Part shown: in pieces, positions 11,938 to 24,655 of the stretch
How the letters are laid out: every line of letters begins with the position of its first letter
How positions within the stretch are numbered: the stretch's first letter is position 1
Assembly: GCA_964058845.1 (NCBI GenBank)
Contig: CAXKVR010000496.1
Span: 1-47,143 of the forward strand
DNA length: 47,143 bases
Direction of reading: 5' to 3'
Source of the DNA: Carex sylvatica
Lineage: Eukaryota > Streptophyta > Magnoliopsida > Poales > Cyperaceae
Notes under the pieces: model-generated
The model's input: only the letters and a program-made list of their open reading frames with translations
Told to the model about the DNA's origin: nothing
The model's database searches: none
Translations under genes and position numbers: made by a program

Positions 11938-13016
11938 AATTAGGGTCTTTTCTCTAAATATATATATATATCACAATGGTAGCTGACCGACGTAAAGTTA
12001 AAATGATGTCCAAGGTGATACATACTCAAAATTATTTAATTTGCACAACTATAAATAAATAAGTGTATTCATACATAATTGAATGTAATATCGAATTAAT
12101 TAATATTAGACAATTCGGTTAATAGTTATATATGTTGGGTAAAAATAGTACAGCCCAATTAATATATCTTCGGCTGCTACAAACGAGGTGTGTTCATAAA
12201 TTTGGGAATTACTAAATTTAATGAGTTGGGGTGTTGGGGACCGTTAACAAATGTTGAAGATATTTGAGATTATTTTGAGGAGACAGTAATTCCTTGGCTG
12301 GTTAGGATGTAAAATTTTGAACTGTTGAAAGTTGAAATACTAGAAGTCTTGGATGAATAGCATTTTTCTGTTGGGAAGTAAATAATGTTACCTTGGTTTT
12401 GAAAATGAAAATAAGGTTTTAGGATGTAAAAGTACATGGAAATGCAAGTAGGCTGGCACGAATCCAGAGAAAGAGACAAAGAAGATGGCCCATAAATGTG
12501 GCACGGACGGACGCTTCATGATTTGTACATATTTCTTATGCATCACGGAGCGCTCCTTTAAGACGACCAAATTTTTAAAATGAGCATCTGTGAAGTGGTC
12601 CTTAATTGGTTTCTGAAATTCCCCCTTGAAGGATTACTTGTTGTGGATGTGAATGGGTTTGAGTTTCAGATCATTTCACTTTAATCATTATATTAAATAG
12701 AATTCTATTTTTGTACATGACGCTGATAGTATATTAAAACTAATTATTTATATAAATTGTTACTGTTAATGCTGATTGACAATATTATTTACTAATTAAA
12801 ATACTGGAAGCTACAGTCACCGTGACCATCTCATTAATCTTCCCTGATCTAACAAATTAACTTCAACCCATTTATCTGTTATTAAACTTTTTCTCATGTT
12901 AATGTTTACTTGCAAATAGTAAGAAAAAGGCTTTAAATAATATCTGATATATATTGACTTGCAAATAGTAAGAAAAAGTTTTAAATAATATCTTAAACTA
13001 TATGACATTTAAATAT
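11938..13016. other. Intergenic, no gene seen
   Basis: Frames on the minus strand at 12270-12570 are short and have no domain. A roughly 55-bp near-repeat (TTGCAAATAGTAAGAAAAAG) occurs at 12911 and 12959. Confidence 0.5.
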
Positions 13017-14050
13017 TGCAGCCTGATAATTGTATCCCAAATAAATTTCCAAGCGCATCCCCTCAGTATTTAATGTCAAACTTTCATTTTCGCCATTCAT
13101 ATTCGGGCTTTTAAAGTTTTGTTTATAATATTTTAATATGTTACTCTCAAGCATTTAAATATTTATCTGCAAGCAACTAAATTCTAAATCTGTGTAGTTT
13201 TAACTTCTAACTACTTTTGTATTCAAGTCAAAAAAAAAAAAAAAATTCTTTCACCCACTATTTTTTTCCTTTGATCATTCTCGTCAATTTTTCCGATTAT
13301 CCATGATTAATTTAGAGAATCTAAAAATACAAATGTTTATGACTCAATTTTTTCTTTCAAATGAGATTCATTAAGAAATACTTTTGAGTTTTTTTTTTTA
13401 AGTCGTTGTTTTTTTTTTTGTAAAGTAAAGCTCATGAGCACTATTTAAATTTTTGATACAATTATATACTTTTAACGATTGTATACAAATATTAAATGTG
13501 TGATACTATATGATCGCAATCAGAGGTTTAAACGTTTGAACGTAGTATAGTTTAAATGATAAAATCAGAGGTTTAAATGATTGTAGATTGAGGTTTAAAA
13601 GTTAAAAATTTTAAAATCCTAATGAGATTTACTTAAAAAAATACAATTTCAAAATAACTCAAAAATATTTCTTCATTGATCTAATTTGAAAAACAAAATC
13701 GAGTAGAAAACGCTCATATTTTATATTCGTAAAATTCATCACGAATCGTCGAAAAAATATACGAGAATAATTAGAAAAAAATTAAAAATAGTGGGTAATT
13801 TTTTTTTTTTCTTTGTTGGCTTGAAGACAAAAGTAGTTAGGAGTTAAAACTACACAAATTTAAAAATTAGTTGTTTGCAAATAGATGTTTAAATGTTATC
13901 GAGTAGTATTTTAAAATGCTATAAATACAATTTTAAAATTTAAATATATATGGACACTGGAAATAAAAGTCAAACAAAATTAGAAGACTTTTTTTATTAA
14001 ACTAGTTAAAAAATGTACTCAAATATGCATGATATATAGCTTGAGAGACC
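13017..14050. mobile_element. Long foldback (inverted-repeat) element, copy A
   Basis: About 1.03 kb that folds on itself around 13530. The left arm begins near GCAGCCTGATAATTG; the right arm ends near AGCTTGAGAGAC. Arms match through TGTGTAGTTTTAACTTCTA, ACTACTTTTGT..TTCAAG, CTTTGATCATTCTCG and TCTTTCAAATGAGATTCAT. The same arms build copy B at 22497-23655, which sets the limits. I see no clear target duplication and no ORF. It is non-autonomous, class uncertain, and the arms are diverged. Confidence 0.7.
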
Positions 14051-15005
14051 ATAACATTTCTTTTAAATATTTATTGAAACTTCTATCACATATTCTCTAT
14101 ACCATGTTAAACATTAAATACGCAGCAGGCATCAACATTGGATGATAATTAACATATTTTTCTAATATTTTATTCATTCAATATATATAGTACATGTTAT
14201 ATCATTGCCAAGGATACGTGCATGTATTTGAACAGTGTATGTTGTACGGACAAATTAATGTACATCGTCTGCCAAACTATTCCATGCAACAATCAAAATT
14301 GTATCTCAAGTTTCAGTGAATAATGGATCTGAAGGAAAAACAGCAAGAAAAACAGTGCCAAATCCAAAGGATAGAACAACCATATATCAGATACTGCTCT
14401 GATCACTGGTGACTGCTGCTCTCTGTGGGCTCTTGCCGTGTTCATGCTACTCATGGCAATGTACACCTATGCAGTGCACAATTTTTTTATTTTTAGAAAT
14501 AAAAAATATTAAAAAAGAAATGGATTTTTTTTTATCCAATAAAAATGATCGAACCAATGGTTTGGTTTGATTAAGGTACCGATTGGGACCGAATCGACGG
14601 TTCGGTCTCAGTAGTTTTCTGAAGTTGCAGTGTACATGGACCACAATGATCTAATTAGTGAAACCAATCAAATGATTTGGTCCCATTGATTTTCCGCAAT
14701 GTGTGGCTCTCAATGCAGACAAACCATTTCCATTGGTATGTTCAAAGGCGGAGCTAGACTTTCAAATTACATGCAGTCAAACACACATTAAAAATCAATC
14801 ATATAAAATTTTAATGCTAAAAATGAGAATCAATTTACAACATTCATGATATTTTACTTTAAATTATATAGAAAATTATACGTAAATATAATTTCTTTTA
14901 AAAAATGGTGGTTCTCATCCATTTGTCGGAAAAAAAAATTGTAAACATAAATCTTTTTGTATGATGTATCCATTTATCCAAAAGAAATCTAAAAATAAAA
15001 AAAAT
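14051..15005. other. Intergenic, no gene seen
   Basis: AT-rich with one GGTTCGGTCT/AACCAATGGTTTGG segment (14545-14610) reminiscent of hAT subterminal repeats, but no ends were found. Confidence 0.4.
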
Positions 15006-16096
15006 TGTGTGATGTGAAAACTATTGACCTTGGGAGCCCTCGACTTATCCATTTGACTGAATTTGCAAAACATACATAATTGCATTTTACAGTTTTTCTT
15101 CTTGAGACTTTGTGCATGTTCATGACAATTGAAAGATCAATATAATTACACATGAAGGATGAATTAATGAACTGCAATACAACATCAAGGATATAGTTAT
15201 GAAGCACAAGACACTGGATAGCAAAAGCATTAACTCAAGATTAAGGATAATTAATCTATAAGATTAGTAAAATAAACTTGAGATTGACCTAACTGAGGCA
15301 TAAAATAGGATTTAGCATCATGCAACGCTAAACTAGTCAGAGGATTTCTGTTGTGGAAACTGTTGCAACGGTCATTGACCGTTGTCAACAGTATCAACTG
15401 TTACACTCCAAACCGCTCAGATTAACCTACCGTTGTAACGATCCCCTGTACCATTGCAACGGTCAGTACCACTTACTTCATTTTTATCAGCTCTCTATAA
15501 ATAAAAGTTATACCAAGATTTGTGTATCACTCTAGCCGCCTCCAAATTTAATATTTCGTATTTACAGATCTAGAGAAAGTCATTGTTGCTTCTGCATTCA
15601 AACTTCAATATACACAATCAATCTTAAGCTTATTCAAATAATACAATAACTCCTAGAGTGATCATACGTGATCGAATCATTTACTACTTCGAGTCTTGTG
15701 CTCACCTAGTAATCCTTGAGTCCTCGCGAATCAGATTGTCTTCCTTTGAGCCTTCAGTGCTCCTGTTAGGGCCGTGTGACTTCCCAGAAGATTGTAAAGG
15801 CTCACTGTGGTTCCACCTTGTAATTATTTCTCATTGGGTAAAGAAAGACGCGTCATCTAGAAGGTCGCGGGCCTCGAAGACATAGGCGTTAGTGCCGAAC
15901 TCCGTAAACAACTCTCGTGTCAAGTGTCTTTAAACTCTACTATTTATTTTATTTACTTTATTTTTAGTTTAGGCTAAAGTTATTTTAGTTTTCGTTAAAA
16001 AATAACTTATAGACATGCTAGAATATTATTAATTAGACAAAAATCTAAAAAGGCCTGGCCTATTAACTCTCCCCCTTAGTGCCTTTGAGACCAACA
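15006..16096 (+). mobile_element. Solo or truncated LTR related to the one at 10424
   Basis: It matches the Copia LTR at 10424-11475 in order: TTGACTGAATTTGCAAAACA near the start, a TATA box in CTCTCTATAAATAAAAG (15496-15503), TTGTAAAGGCTCAC, GGGTAAAGAAAGACGCGTC, GTGCCGAACTCCGTAAAC and TTTAAACTCTACTATTTATT. It ends near ACCAACA at 16096. No primer-binding site follows, so it is a solo LTR or a fragment. CAACGGTCATTGACCGTTG near 15367 is an internal palindrome. The 5' limit is approximate. Confidence 0.65.
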
Positions 16097-18004
16097 ATAC
16101 CTTGCACAATGGAGAATAGAGAACGGTGCTTGTGGGGTTCGTCACTTTATTCAAACCCGAGCTGAGTAAAATAATTCTAATTTTTGTGGCGAATTTTTAA
16201 TATAAAAATATAAATTTTCAAATATACCTCTAAAAAATATTATTATTTTTTTATCAAATTTTATTGCCAGAATATCAAATTCTAACCCACATATATTTTT
16301 CAGTTGAAAAAATACTAACAATATAGGACTATGAAAATTCAGTTTATGAAAATAGAGGTTTAACAATTCTAAGTCTGGTCAGAGTTCAATTCCTTTAACG
16401 ACTTCACAATCTCTGCGAGTTTTTTTTTTTTTTTTTGTTTTTTTTGTAAAAAAAATCCGAGTCTAGGCAAGTAGGGATTTGAAAGTCCGATTGGCATGCT
16501 ACAGATATTGATATAAAATTATAATTCTTTCAAAAATAATAATTTGAACTCTTAATTTTGTTGATCAAGTAATTGTGCGTGGTCAACTGTCTATAAGGAG
16601 ACATTAATTTATATTTTGATAATATTTAGCAAACCACTGTTAAGTAATTAAATTAAAGAAACTTTTTGTTTGAAGGATCTAAGTTTGATGAATGAAATCA
16701 AGGAAAAACATATTTCAAATTACAGAATTAATTTTTTTTGAACATAATTTCAATATCTGATAATTAGTGAAGAAAATTGATTTTGTCAATAACTGATATT
16801 TCTGTTTTTAAAATAAATAATTTGCTACCAACTACGTACTCTTATCTGACGCCATTTTAAATTAAGTTCTGAATAGGTAGGTATCTAAAACAATGACGGG
16901 TTCTAATAAATTAATTAATTTGTAAATGAGATCATCACAGAAACATGACATGGGCTTCATGTGACTCTCATGCTACTCTCTGCCTTCTCTGCCTTCTCTG
17001 CCTTCTCTGTCTCTCATCCTCTCCTCTCCTCTCCTCTCCTCTCACCTTTTTTTTCGTCCTATTTTCTTCAAATTTTATTTAAAAATTTAATGATAAGTAC
17101 GTGTCGTGCATGGGCTGGAAATTAAGTACAATGCGTACGTGCTTTTGCCTTTCTTTTATTTTTATTTTGTTCCTTCATTTGAACTTGAAGTATAGGTATA
17201 TACCGTGAATCTGTTGGTATTAATTAATTGGCCATAATATTTCACCAAATTACTGAAAGCTGGAGCATATCTAATATTTTCTCCCTGTCAAGACGCTTAA
17301 AAATTAATGGACGTGTGTAACGGCTGTTTATTGATAAGAAAATTCAAAACAAGCCAAATTCTGAACTATATATTGTTTTCTCCTCACTTAAAGTAAATAT
17401 TTTTATTAGTCCATATGTTAGAATAAACAGTTCCTCTTATGTTTAGTATTTTTACGCTCCTTCTTTTTGTATATGCATACATGGAAACCATATGTATTTC
17501 TATAGCAAATTGTCACCCCAATTCCCAAATTGCTGTAAAAGGATTAATTAATTTTAGTATCATATCTCTTTATTGATATATTTTTGTAATCTGTGGTTGC
17601 ACTTACAGTGGTTGACTGGTTGTTAATGATCGAACTTTGGAGTTAAAAACAAAAAGATAACCCAACAAAGACAAATTTAATAATGTCAGCCCATTAATCT
17701 TATTCTCATTGAGCCTTTAAAACAATCATACAGGCCTATTAGTAATTCGTCAAAATTTAATAGGCCCAATATTACACGCTAAAAGATTTTTTAATAATAC
17801 AAAATGGGCCGTCCGATAAATTAACAAGGGAATAAAAAATGAACGCGTTCACTTTTTAAAACTGCAATTATTTTATCTGGTTCTACAATTTTATTGCAAC
17901 ACATGCGAAAAAAAATTAACCCAATAAATAGTAATTAGAGTTTGGATGAAATGCTCTATTGTATTTTTGCTTCCAATCATTGTCTCGCATCCTTAATTCT
18001 GTTT
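16097..18004. other. Intergenic, no gene seen; CT-rich simple repeats
   Basis: Contains four TGCCTTCTC units (16979-17010) and a CTCTC pentanucleotide run (about 17018-17045). Otherwise AT-rich without convincing exons. Confidence 0.5.
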
Positions 18005-18290
18005 TTGTAGTTAAAACAAATAATTCAAATCGCTCAACATCGATCGATCATCTTCATATATTAAAATGTGTTTGGAGATTAAATTTTATATTTTCTAAAA
18101 TATTTTTACTATCTTTTTCAACGGGTACAAAATTTAGTGATTTTGAAAACTTTGAACTATCCAAATATAATGATTTTGTATCTATTAAAAAAAATAGTAT
18201 ATAATATTTCAAAAAATATAAACTTTGGTCCAAGCGCATTTTAATATGGAGATCGCATTTCACATCAATTGTTTGGACTTAAATTTGAGA
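18005..18290. repeat. Diverged copy of the foldback MITE family
   Basis: The arms AATGTGTTTGGAGATTAAAT (18065) and, inverted, CTTTGGTCCAAGCGCATTTT (18222) match the core arms of 6834-7257 and 27646-28005. The outer ends differ, so limits are approximate. Confidence 0.55.
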
Positions 18291-18556
18291 ACGAAGAAAT
18301 GAAAATGTGATATATATATATATATAATTGGGGAAAAACTGATTGTGTACCTTAACGAATTTATTTTTTTCATTCATAGCTTAACGAAATTAGCTTAGCA
18401 AAATGATATATTAGTGGTAGTTGAACTTTCCTGGTGCACTAAGGATACGCCACTTAATTTCACCATTTCCACGCAGTTCTTGTCTTTAGTTTCTTGCTAT
18501 GATACTAAAGATAGAACCTCTTCGATTCATGGGCCTACAACTTTCATTTCTTTTAT

Positions 18557-18597
<41 letters not shown>

Positions 18598-18925
18598 TAA
18601 ATTGATATCTTTCTGTTCTTCTCAATGGCATTATTAATTATTTTAACAATTTCAAAGCAACTAGCCAACTAAAGTTATATATGCACCTGTATTCACCATA
18701 TATTCACTTACCAGTTATCTATTTACAATCACAAAATATACATACATATCACTTCTCAAAACCCATAATATACCATTCATTTTTCGAACCTATATAACCT
18801 AGGTTTATATATCAACTCTGGCCAATTATTTAATCCTAGATATCACATCAGACCAGTTGCATTAATTTGCCAGTTTCAATTTCCAGAATTTATCAGAAAC
18901 AGCAGAAACTAATTTGATATTTCTG

Positions 18926-19510
18926 CTAACTATTGGTAGAGCATTGGGCACCTTGGACCGAGCTAATTACTGGCACGGGCAGTCCCGGTCGGCCCATCAG
19001 CACCGCCATGCAATCAACTTCCAGTTTGTACCAGCCGGACAACCAGGGGCCCACTTTCCACCGGAGGTTCCCTTCTATTTTCAAATTGAGACTCGGTAGC
19101 TTCATGACCGTGCTCGATGCTGTTGGGCCCACCAGATTAGCTGAAAGGATGTCACTATCAAGCTGTCCTTGATTGAACGGTGGTAATGCCACGTCAGGTG
19201 TTATTTGCACTCCGGTATATGCAAGGTACACATGCAGCTTGTCGTAGTATATGCTGGCATGTGAATTAGGGTTTTTTGAGATGAAGGTGGTTGATATGGT
19301 AGAATTTCTTGCAGATAGGTCTTTCAGGTAGAATTTGGGGTCGGTGGGGTGAAAGATGAGCCAAATGAGGAAGGAGATGGAGAGGAGAGAGAAAATCAGG
19401 CCAGAGAGAGAAAGTAAGAGCTTTCTGTTGCTTTTCAGGTTGTGAAAAAATTTGTTGTGACCTTTCTTGGAGCAGTCTTTTGGAGGTGATGCAGTGAAAA
19501 TAATAGACAT
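18926..19510 (-). CDS. NDR1/HIN1-like protein, NHL26-like (LEA_2 family), 194 aa
   Basis: A single-exon gene with a true ATG at 19510. The protein has a short cytoplasmic Lys-rich N-terminus, one membrane segment (about residues 31-53, LLLSLSGLIF..), then HPTDPKF and a LEA_2-type outer domain. SIYYDKLHVYLAYTGVQI, LPPFNQG, GNLRWKVGPWLSG and a final QGAQCST match the NHL26 branch as I recall it, a group linked to plasmodesmata and phloem function in Arabidopsis. At 194 aa it is shorter than the usual 210-220: one beta-strand is missing after LKDLSA and the stretch between GPT and the GNLRW motif is short. The frame is intact, so it could be a functional short paralogue. Cellular role is inferred from the family. 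Confidence 0.85.
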   Translation of the reverse strand: MSIIFTASPPKDCSKKGHNKFFHNLKSNRKLLLSLSGLIFSLLSISFLIWLIFHPTDPKFYLKDLSARNSTISTTFISKNPNSHASIYYDKLHVYLAYTGVQITPDVALPPFNQGQLDSDILSANLVGPTASSTVMKLPSLNLKIEGNLRWKVGPWLSGWYKLEVDCMAVLMGRPGLPVPVISSVQGAQCSTNS

Positions 19511-19598
19511 TTGCTAGAGAAGAGAAAATAAGGAGAGAAATAGCTAGTGTGTTTGGATGAAGTCAAGAGAGAGAGATAGATGGATGCAGTGGAGGGTT

Positions 19599-19609
19599 TA
19601 ATATATAAA
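19599..19609 (-). promoter_or_regulatory. Probable TATA box of the NHL-like gene
   Basis: On the minus strand TTTATATATTA lies about 90 bases before the ATG. It is followed by a CT-rich leader containing CTCTCTCTC, as is common in plant 5'-UTRs. Confidence 0.5.
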
Positions 19610-20664
19610 GTGTGCTGAGATCGTAGCGTTTTTCAGTGATCTTGCACATATAAAAGGATGCAATTATTAGATATCAAAAAAAAAAAAAAGAATGCAATTA
19701 TTTATAGGAGCCACAGTCTTTTGATTTGGAGATAAGGGTTAGTAATGTTTGGTAACTTTGGTCTTATTTTTCAACTCAACTTTAGGAGTTGTCAATGCAA
19801 TTGTGAACAGAAATCAAGTTTTTTAGAATTAATTGTGAATGATCAGAGACATCAAATGGTGAGGTGTACAAAGAATTTATATTCAACACGTATAGTTACA
19901 GTTCATCCCATAGACATCAAATGATGAGATGTACAATATTTGCAACATATATATTAATTAATTTGTCTTTAGAGTTGAAAGCGCATTATTTAATTAGCTG
20001 ATCGATGAAGTTGACAAGAACCAAAAAAGAAGTTGACAATAGCCGATCCAAATTTAGATGAATTGAATTTGTTACATCGATCTTAGAAATTAATACGGAC
20101 GCTTCTAATTAAAGCCATGTCATATCTGTGTAAACCGTTTCCGACACGGCAAGGAATTAAAATTGCATCCCAAAAAATTGAAGGGAAAATGATCATATGT
20201 TCTATCATGCATGTTGGTCCATGCTACATAAGTTACAATTATAATTTCATGTGAAGTCATCATGGATGACGTACAATATATACTAGCTAGTAAATTTAAA
20301 CTTTTGTGCGTTTAGATCGTTAAAAGTTAGTGTAAAATAGTACTATATAAATTAGTATATATGTAATAATTATAGTGTAATTAAGAAGAGTGCTAATTAA
20401 TTCGAATAGTGTGAAAAAAATAAACTGTTAATTAATTTTGTACTATTTGAAATAGTATAAATATTATTTAAATTGTATGTTTCAAAATAATACTAACTTG
20501 AAAAGGACCAATCATATTGTTTGAATTAACAGAACAGCACTAACAAAATACTATCTGAATAGGAAGAAATCCAAATTCAAATGAGAATAAAAGACATTAG
20601 TATTTTTTTTAAAAGTAGGTAGGCTAGCTAGCTGTTAGGAAAAGGCAATTAAAGAAAAGTAAAA

Positions 20665-20711
<47 letters not shown>

Positions 20712-21609
20712 TCCTGAATCCATCTTACTGTTATTAATTAGATGCAAATGGTTACATCTGGGTGTATTGGAGCATATCTAATGAAATGAGATAAAGTAAA
20801 GGTGGTTAACATCATTAGATGGAAGAAAGTAAGTTACATGTTCATTATTGATTTTCAAGTATCTTTCTCTAGCAATTTCCAAAAGTGCACCTAACTCTTT
20901 CAAATGGTGCAGCGTGCACCTATAATAGTTCAGAGAAAATTTCTTTATCGTCTTAGATTTGTCAAGCCTTCATGTGATCGAGAAAATTGTATAATTTATG
21001 CAACGATTTTTTTATTTGTTTTCTTAATTAGATATTCATATCACCTGATGAAACGAATTAATACGTGTAAGGTTTAACTATATATATGTTCACTTACGAT
21101 TTATTACATACGTTAATGCCACTAAAGAACAAAAGCTAGCTAGTTAGTGGATTGAGCAATCTAGATATTAAAGTACCAAAGTGGTATTTGGTGATCCCAA
21201 GTATATGCAATGTGGGCGCAAAACAATGATAGACGACAATCCAATCATGCATGACAACTTATGTTTTTTCTTTTTCTTTTTTGTTCTAAACCTTTTATTA
21301 CTTCAGATATTCAAAGATAATGTAATTCTAACTTAATTCGCCAATTCAGAAAAAAAAAAAAATTGAATTCTTTTCAATTCACACAAACTGTAAATTCTAG
21401 GGGCATGCATGACAACTTTCAGTTTTAACTTAATTTGATGATAATTAATGATTTTTATGACGATAATTAATTTGTTTTTTAATTAAATATGTCTTATGAA
21501 AAGTAAATTTGTGTAAGAAAATTGATAAAAAAATAATTTATGACAGCGTATCTAGCTGAATTATTACATATCTTAAAGATCTTATATATTTTGTAATTGG
21601 TATGTGAAT
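19610..21609. other. Intergenic upstream of the NHL-like gene
   Basis: No gene seen. Two related phrases, GACATCAAATGGTGAGGTGTAC (19849) and GACATCAAATGATGAGATGTAC (19913), form a short direct repeat. A (GA)n tract lies at 20668-20709. Confidence 0.5.
20668..20709. repeat. (GA)n microsatellite
   Basis: About 21 uninterrupted GA units. Confidence 0.95.
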
Positions 21610-22015
21610 TGAGGAGGGATGGTAGCCGATTGGAATTGAAAGTGCGGTATTGTTAGAGTTGATCGTAGCTGATCGAGAGAGACAGGAGCCGATCGTAGCA
21701 GATTCGGACTAAAAATGCAGTACCGTCAGAGTTTGAAGCATAGAGTTCCATGACTCCATCTCGATATCAGAGTGTAATAATGAGTAGATCTGGTCGTTGT
21801 CGGAGTGTGATAGTTTCGAGAAAGCTGATCCAATCGTGGGGCGAGAGATGAGGGATCGAGCCGGGCAGAGCCGATTGGAACTAAGAGTGCAGTATCATCA
21901 GAGTTCAGAGTGTAGAGTTCTCATCTTAATCTTAGCGCGGCGGTGAGTAGATCCAATCGTCGTCAAAGCGCAGCAACGGTTGAAGAAGCAGAATCGGTCA
22001 TAAAGCGAAACAGAG
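21610..22015. repeat. GC-richer diverged tandem repeat
   Basis: Two to three diverged units of roughly 180-200 bp. Anchors are GCCGATTGGAATTGAAAGTG (21627) and GCCGATTGGAACTAAGAGTG (21869), each followed by GAGTTnnnAG..TAGAGTTC and GAGTAGATCYRRTCGT. The island contrasts with its AT-rich surroundings. It has no open frame, so it is probably an old repeat of unknown class. Confidence 0.55.
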
Positions 22016-22496
22016 ATTAAATTCTAAAAATGTATGAATGTAAATATTTATTTTTATGTTATATGAGGAGATAGAATCTAAAATTTTATTAATAATTTTT
22101 CTTATAAATATATTTGTTAGTGATAATTTTAACTACTAACCATAAAAAAAAATAGATATGGGAAACTAAAAAAAAGAAAAGAAATGGATGTATATATTCT
22201 ATTAATTAAGATAATAAAATTAAGCAATGCTAGCTAATTGACACATAGTATGTGCCACAGAAATCTGAACATTTGTCAATATATAGTTAACCTTCAAGCC
22301 GGAAGAAGACAGTCCGACATTATTATCTGTAAACAATACTATACGCTAGCGATCCGGTTATTGATGATAAACCGTTAATATAGTGGTTAAACTTACGAAC
22401 TAAAGCTTATGCTTTAAATTTTACGATCATTTATTGATTTCTTTCTTTGAAGTAACTCAATTAATTACAGTTGATAATGAAAATAGAGAAATATTC
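22016..22496. other. Intergenic, no gene seen
   Basis: AT-rich, no ORF or repeat of note. Confidence 0.5.
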
Positions 22497-23655
22497 TAGT
22501 CTCCCGAGCTATCATATCTGAATGCGTCCCCCAACTAATTTAACAGAAAAAATCTTTCATGTTGTCTAATTTCTATTTTCAGCGCTAATATACAAACATT
22601 TAAAGCTATGTTTATAACATTTTAAAGTGTTACTCACAAGCATTTAAACCTCTATCTGAAAATATTTTTAGATAGTTTTAACTCTCTTACTACTTTTGTT
22701 TACAAGTCAAAAAAGAAAATATTATTTTCATTCACTTTTTTTTTTTCTGATCATTCTAATTCATTTTTTTGATAATCCGTGATGAATTTTATGAATCTAA
22801 AAATGCGAATATTTTCTGTTCGATTTTATCTTTCAAATAAGATCCATGAAAAAATATTTTTAAGTAATTTTAAAGTCTTTTTTTTTTAAATAAAACTCAT
22901 GAGTACTTTAAATTTTCAAGTTTTTAAATCTCACTCTACAACTATTAAAAATTTTAAGGCTTTGTACATGGGGTTTGTTTGCTTTGTACATGAGGTTTTA
23001 CATGTAGTGTTATTATTGAGATTTATACGCTTTGAAGTGTTATTGTTGAGGTTTAAATTCTTTGTACATGGGGTTTATATGCTTTATTCAAGAGATTTAA
23101 AGTGTTATTAATGAGATTAATTTATACGTTTGTATATGAGGTTTAAACGAAAGATTTGAAGGCTTGTAAACAGAGGTTTAAATTTTTTTGAAACAAAAAA
23201 AAATAAAATAAAAGTCATAGAGATTTAAAGTGGTAAAAAAAATTACAATACAATTATAACTCTAAAGTTATTCTTTATAGATCTCATTTGAAAGAAAAAA
23301 TCAGGTAAAAAACATTTGTATTTTTAGATTTGCAAAATTCATTATGGATCGTCGAAAAAATGGATAAGAATGATCAAAGAAAAAATAAAAATAAAAGTAG
23401 ATGAAAGAAATCTTTCTGTTTTTGACTTGAAAACAAAAATATTTAAGAGTTAAAACTATACAGATTTAGAATTGTAATGATTGAAGATAAAGGTTTAAAT
23501 GCTTGCGAGTAGCATTGTAAAATGTTATAAACAGGAATTTAAATGTTTGAATATTAGTGTTGAAAATGAAAGTTATATAATATTGAAAGTTATTTTTGCT
23601 AAATAGAATGCGCTCAGAGATTTTATTTGAGATAAAATTGTCAGGCTACATGAAA
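22497..23655. mobile_element. Long foldback element, copy B
   Basis: Same family as 13017-14050, about 1.16 kb. It opens near AGTCTCCCGAGCTATCATA and closes near GATAAAATTGTCAGGCTAC. Arms pair through TTTATAACATTTTAAAGTG, CTCACAAGCATTTAAACC, ACTACTTTTGT..CAAGTC, TTCTAATTCATTTTTTTGA and TTTCAAATAAGATCCAT. The centre (22900-23160) carries several degenerate units of GAGGTTTA..TTTGTACATG. No transposase. No exact target duplication found. Confidence 0.7.
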
Positions 23656-24124
23656 ATATGTGTTTAATTATGTTGTTTCCTTTCACTATGACTTACCAAC
23701 ACAAGAGCATTAATTGTACAATGAATACTGACAGGAGTTAAACTTTCAGATTCAGATTTTGCGTTTTCTTCCCACTTTCTCTGGGGAAGAAGAAAATTGG
23801 GATCAGGTAATCTGACAAAATCCGAATAGTTCAATGTAAATTTAGACGAATTTTAAGTAGCTAGCGTCAATTTTATTTATTTCTCTCCTTTCCCTTTATT
23901 AATTTGTAATTAGTTTATACTCGACAGCATATTCTAACTTTCTCATAAACGATGCCTTTTAACCGTCAAGGGCCAATCTGCAGAAAAGGTCAGGGCAAAT
24001 GTGGGATCAACTTTTTAACAAACTTTTTTATGGTGCGAGCAAATATGAACCCCAAATCTTCCGAGGCAGGTGGGAATGGGATGATCACGTTGGGTGGCGA
24101 GTTAATTAGCTGGCTCATTACGCG
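23656..24124. other. Intergenic, no gene seen
   Basis: No credible exon; a slightly GC-richer stretch at 23950-24120 borders the next repeat. Confidence 0.4.
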
Positions 24125-24655
24125 CTGAGCCCAGTTCGTGATCGATCGGCTTGCCACAACAACTGACTGAGCTGATCGAGATTAAAGGAAAGAACTAGAA
24201 TTTTAGTTCATAATCAAACTGAGCCAACAACGAGCTAGATTTAACTGGCGAGTTAATTTATTTGGACTACTACCATACAAATTAAAAAATAATAAATAAT
24301 GCAATGAAACCTATCAAACAAAGTACGTATTAGATATTCATATTCAAGTGCAGTTAATAAAATGAAACAAGCATTAAACGTAGAATGACAAAAAATGCAT
24401 GAATATTGAATAAAAATTAGCAAATCGTACATCCTAACCTTTCATCCAACGGATCCAATCAAATCATAAAATGTATATAATGAGTGAGTTGGCTCGTGAG
24501 CAAGCTAGATCTAGTTCAAACTCGTTTAATCTAGATCAAGCCAGTAACAAGTTGGATCATTAACAGCTGATGGCAATAACAGTCAAGCTTTTACTGAATA
24601 AGTCACGAGCTGATTCCGATCGATCCACGAACTTTTTTGCCAGTCCTGATTCATT
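24125..24655. repeat. GAGCTGATCGAG-rich inverted repeat, hAT-like
   Basis: AGTTCGTGATCGATCGG at 24131-24150 pairs with the inverted copy near 24617-24637. The interior holds GAGCTAG, GAGCCAAC and CTCGTGAGC words, as in subterminal parts of plant hAT elements. Exact ends and target duplication are not visible. Confidence 0.4.

Noticed and set aside
15353..15535. 60-aa plus frame with Cys and Tyr
   Set aside because: It lies inside the solo LTR around its TATA box, so it is an LTR by-product.
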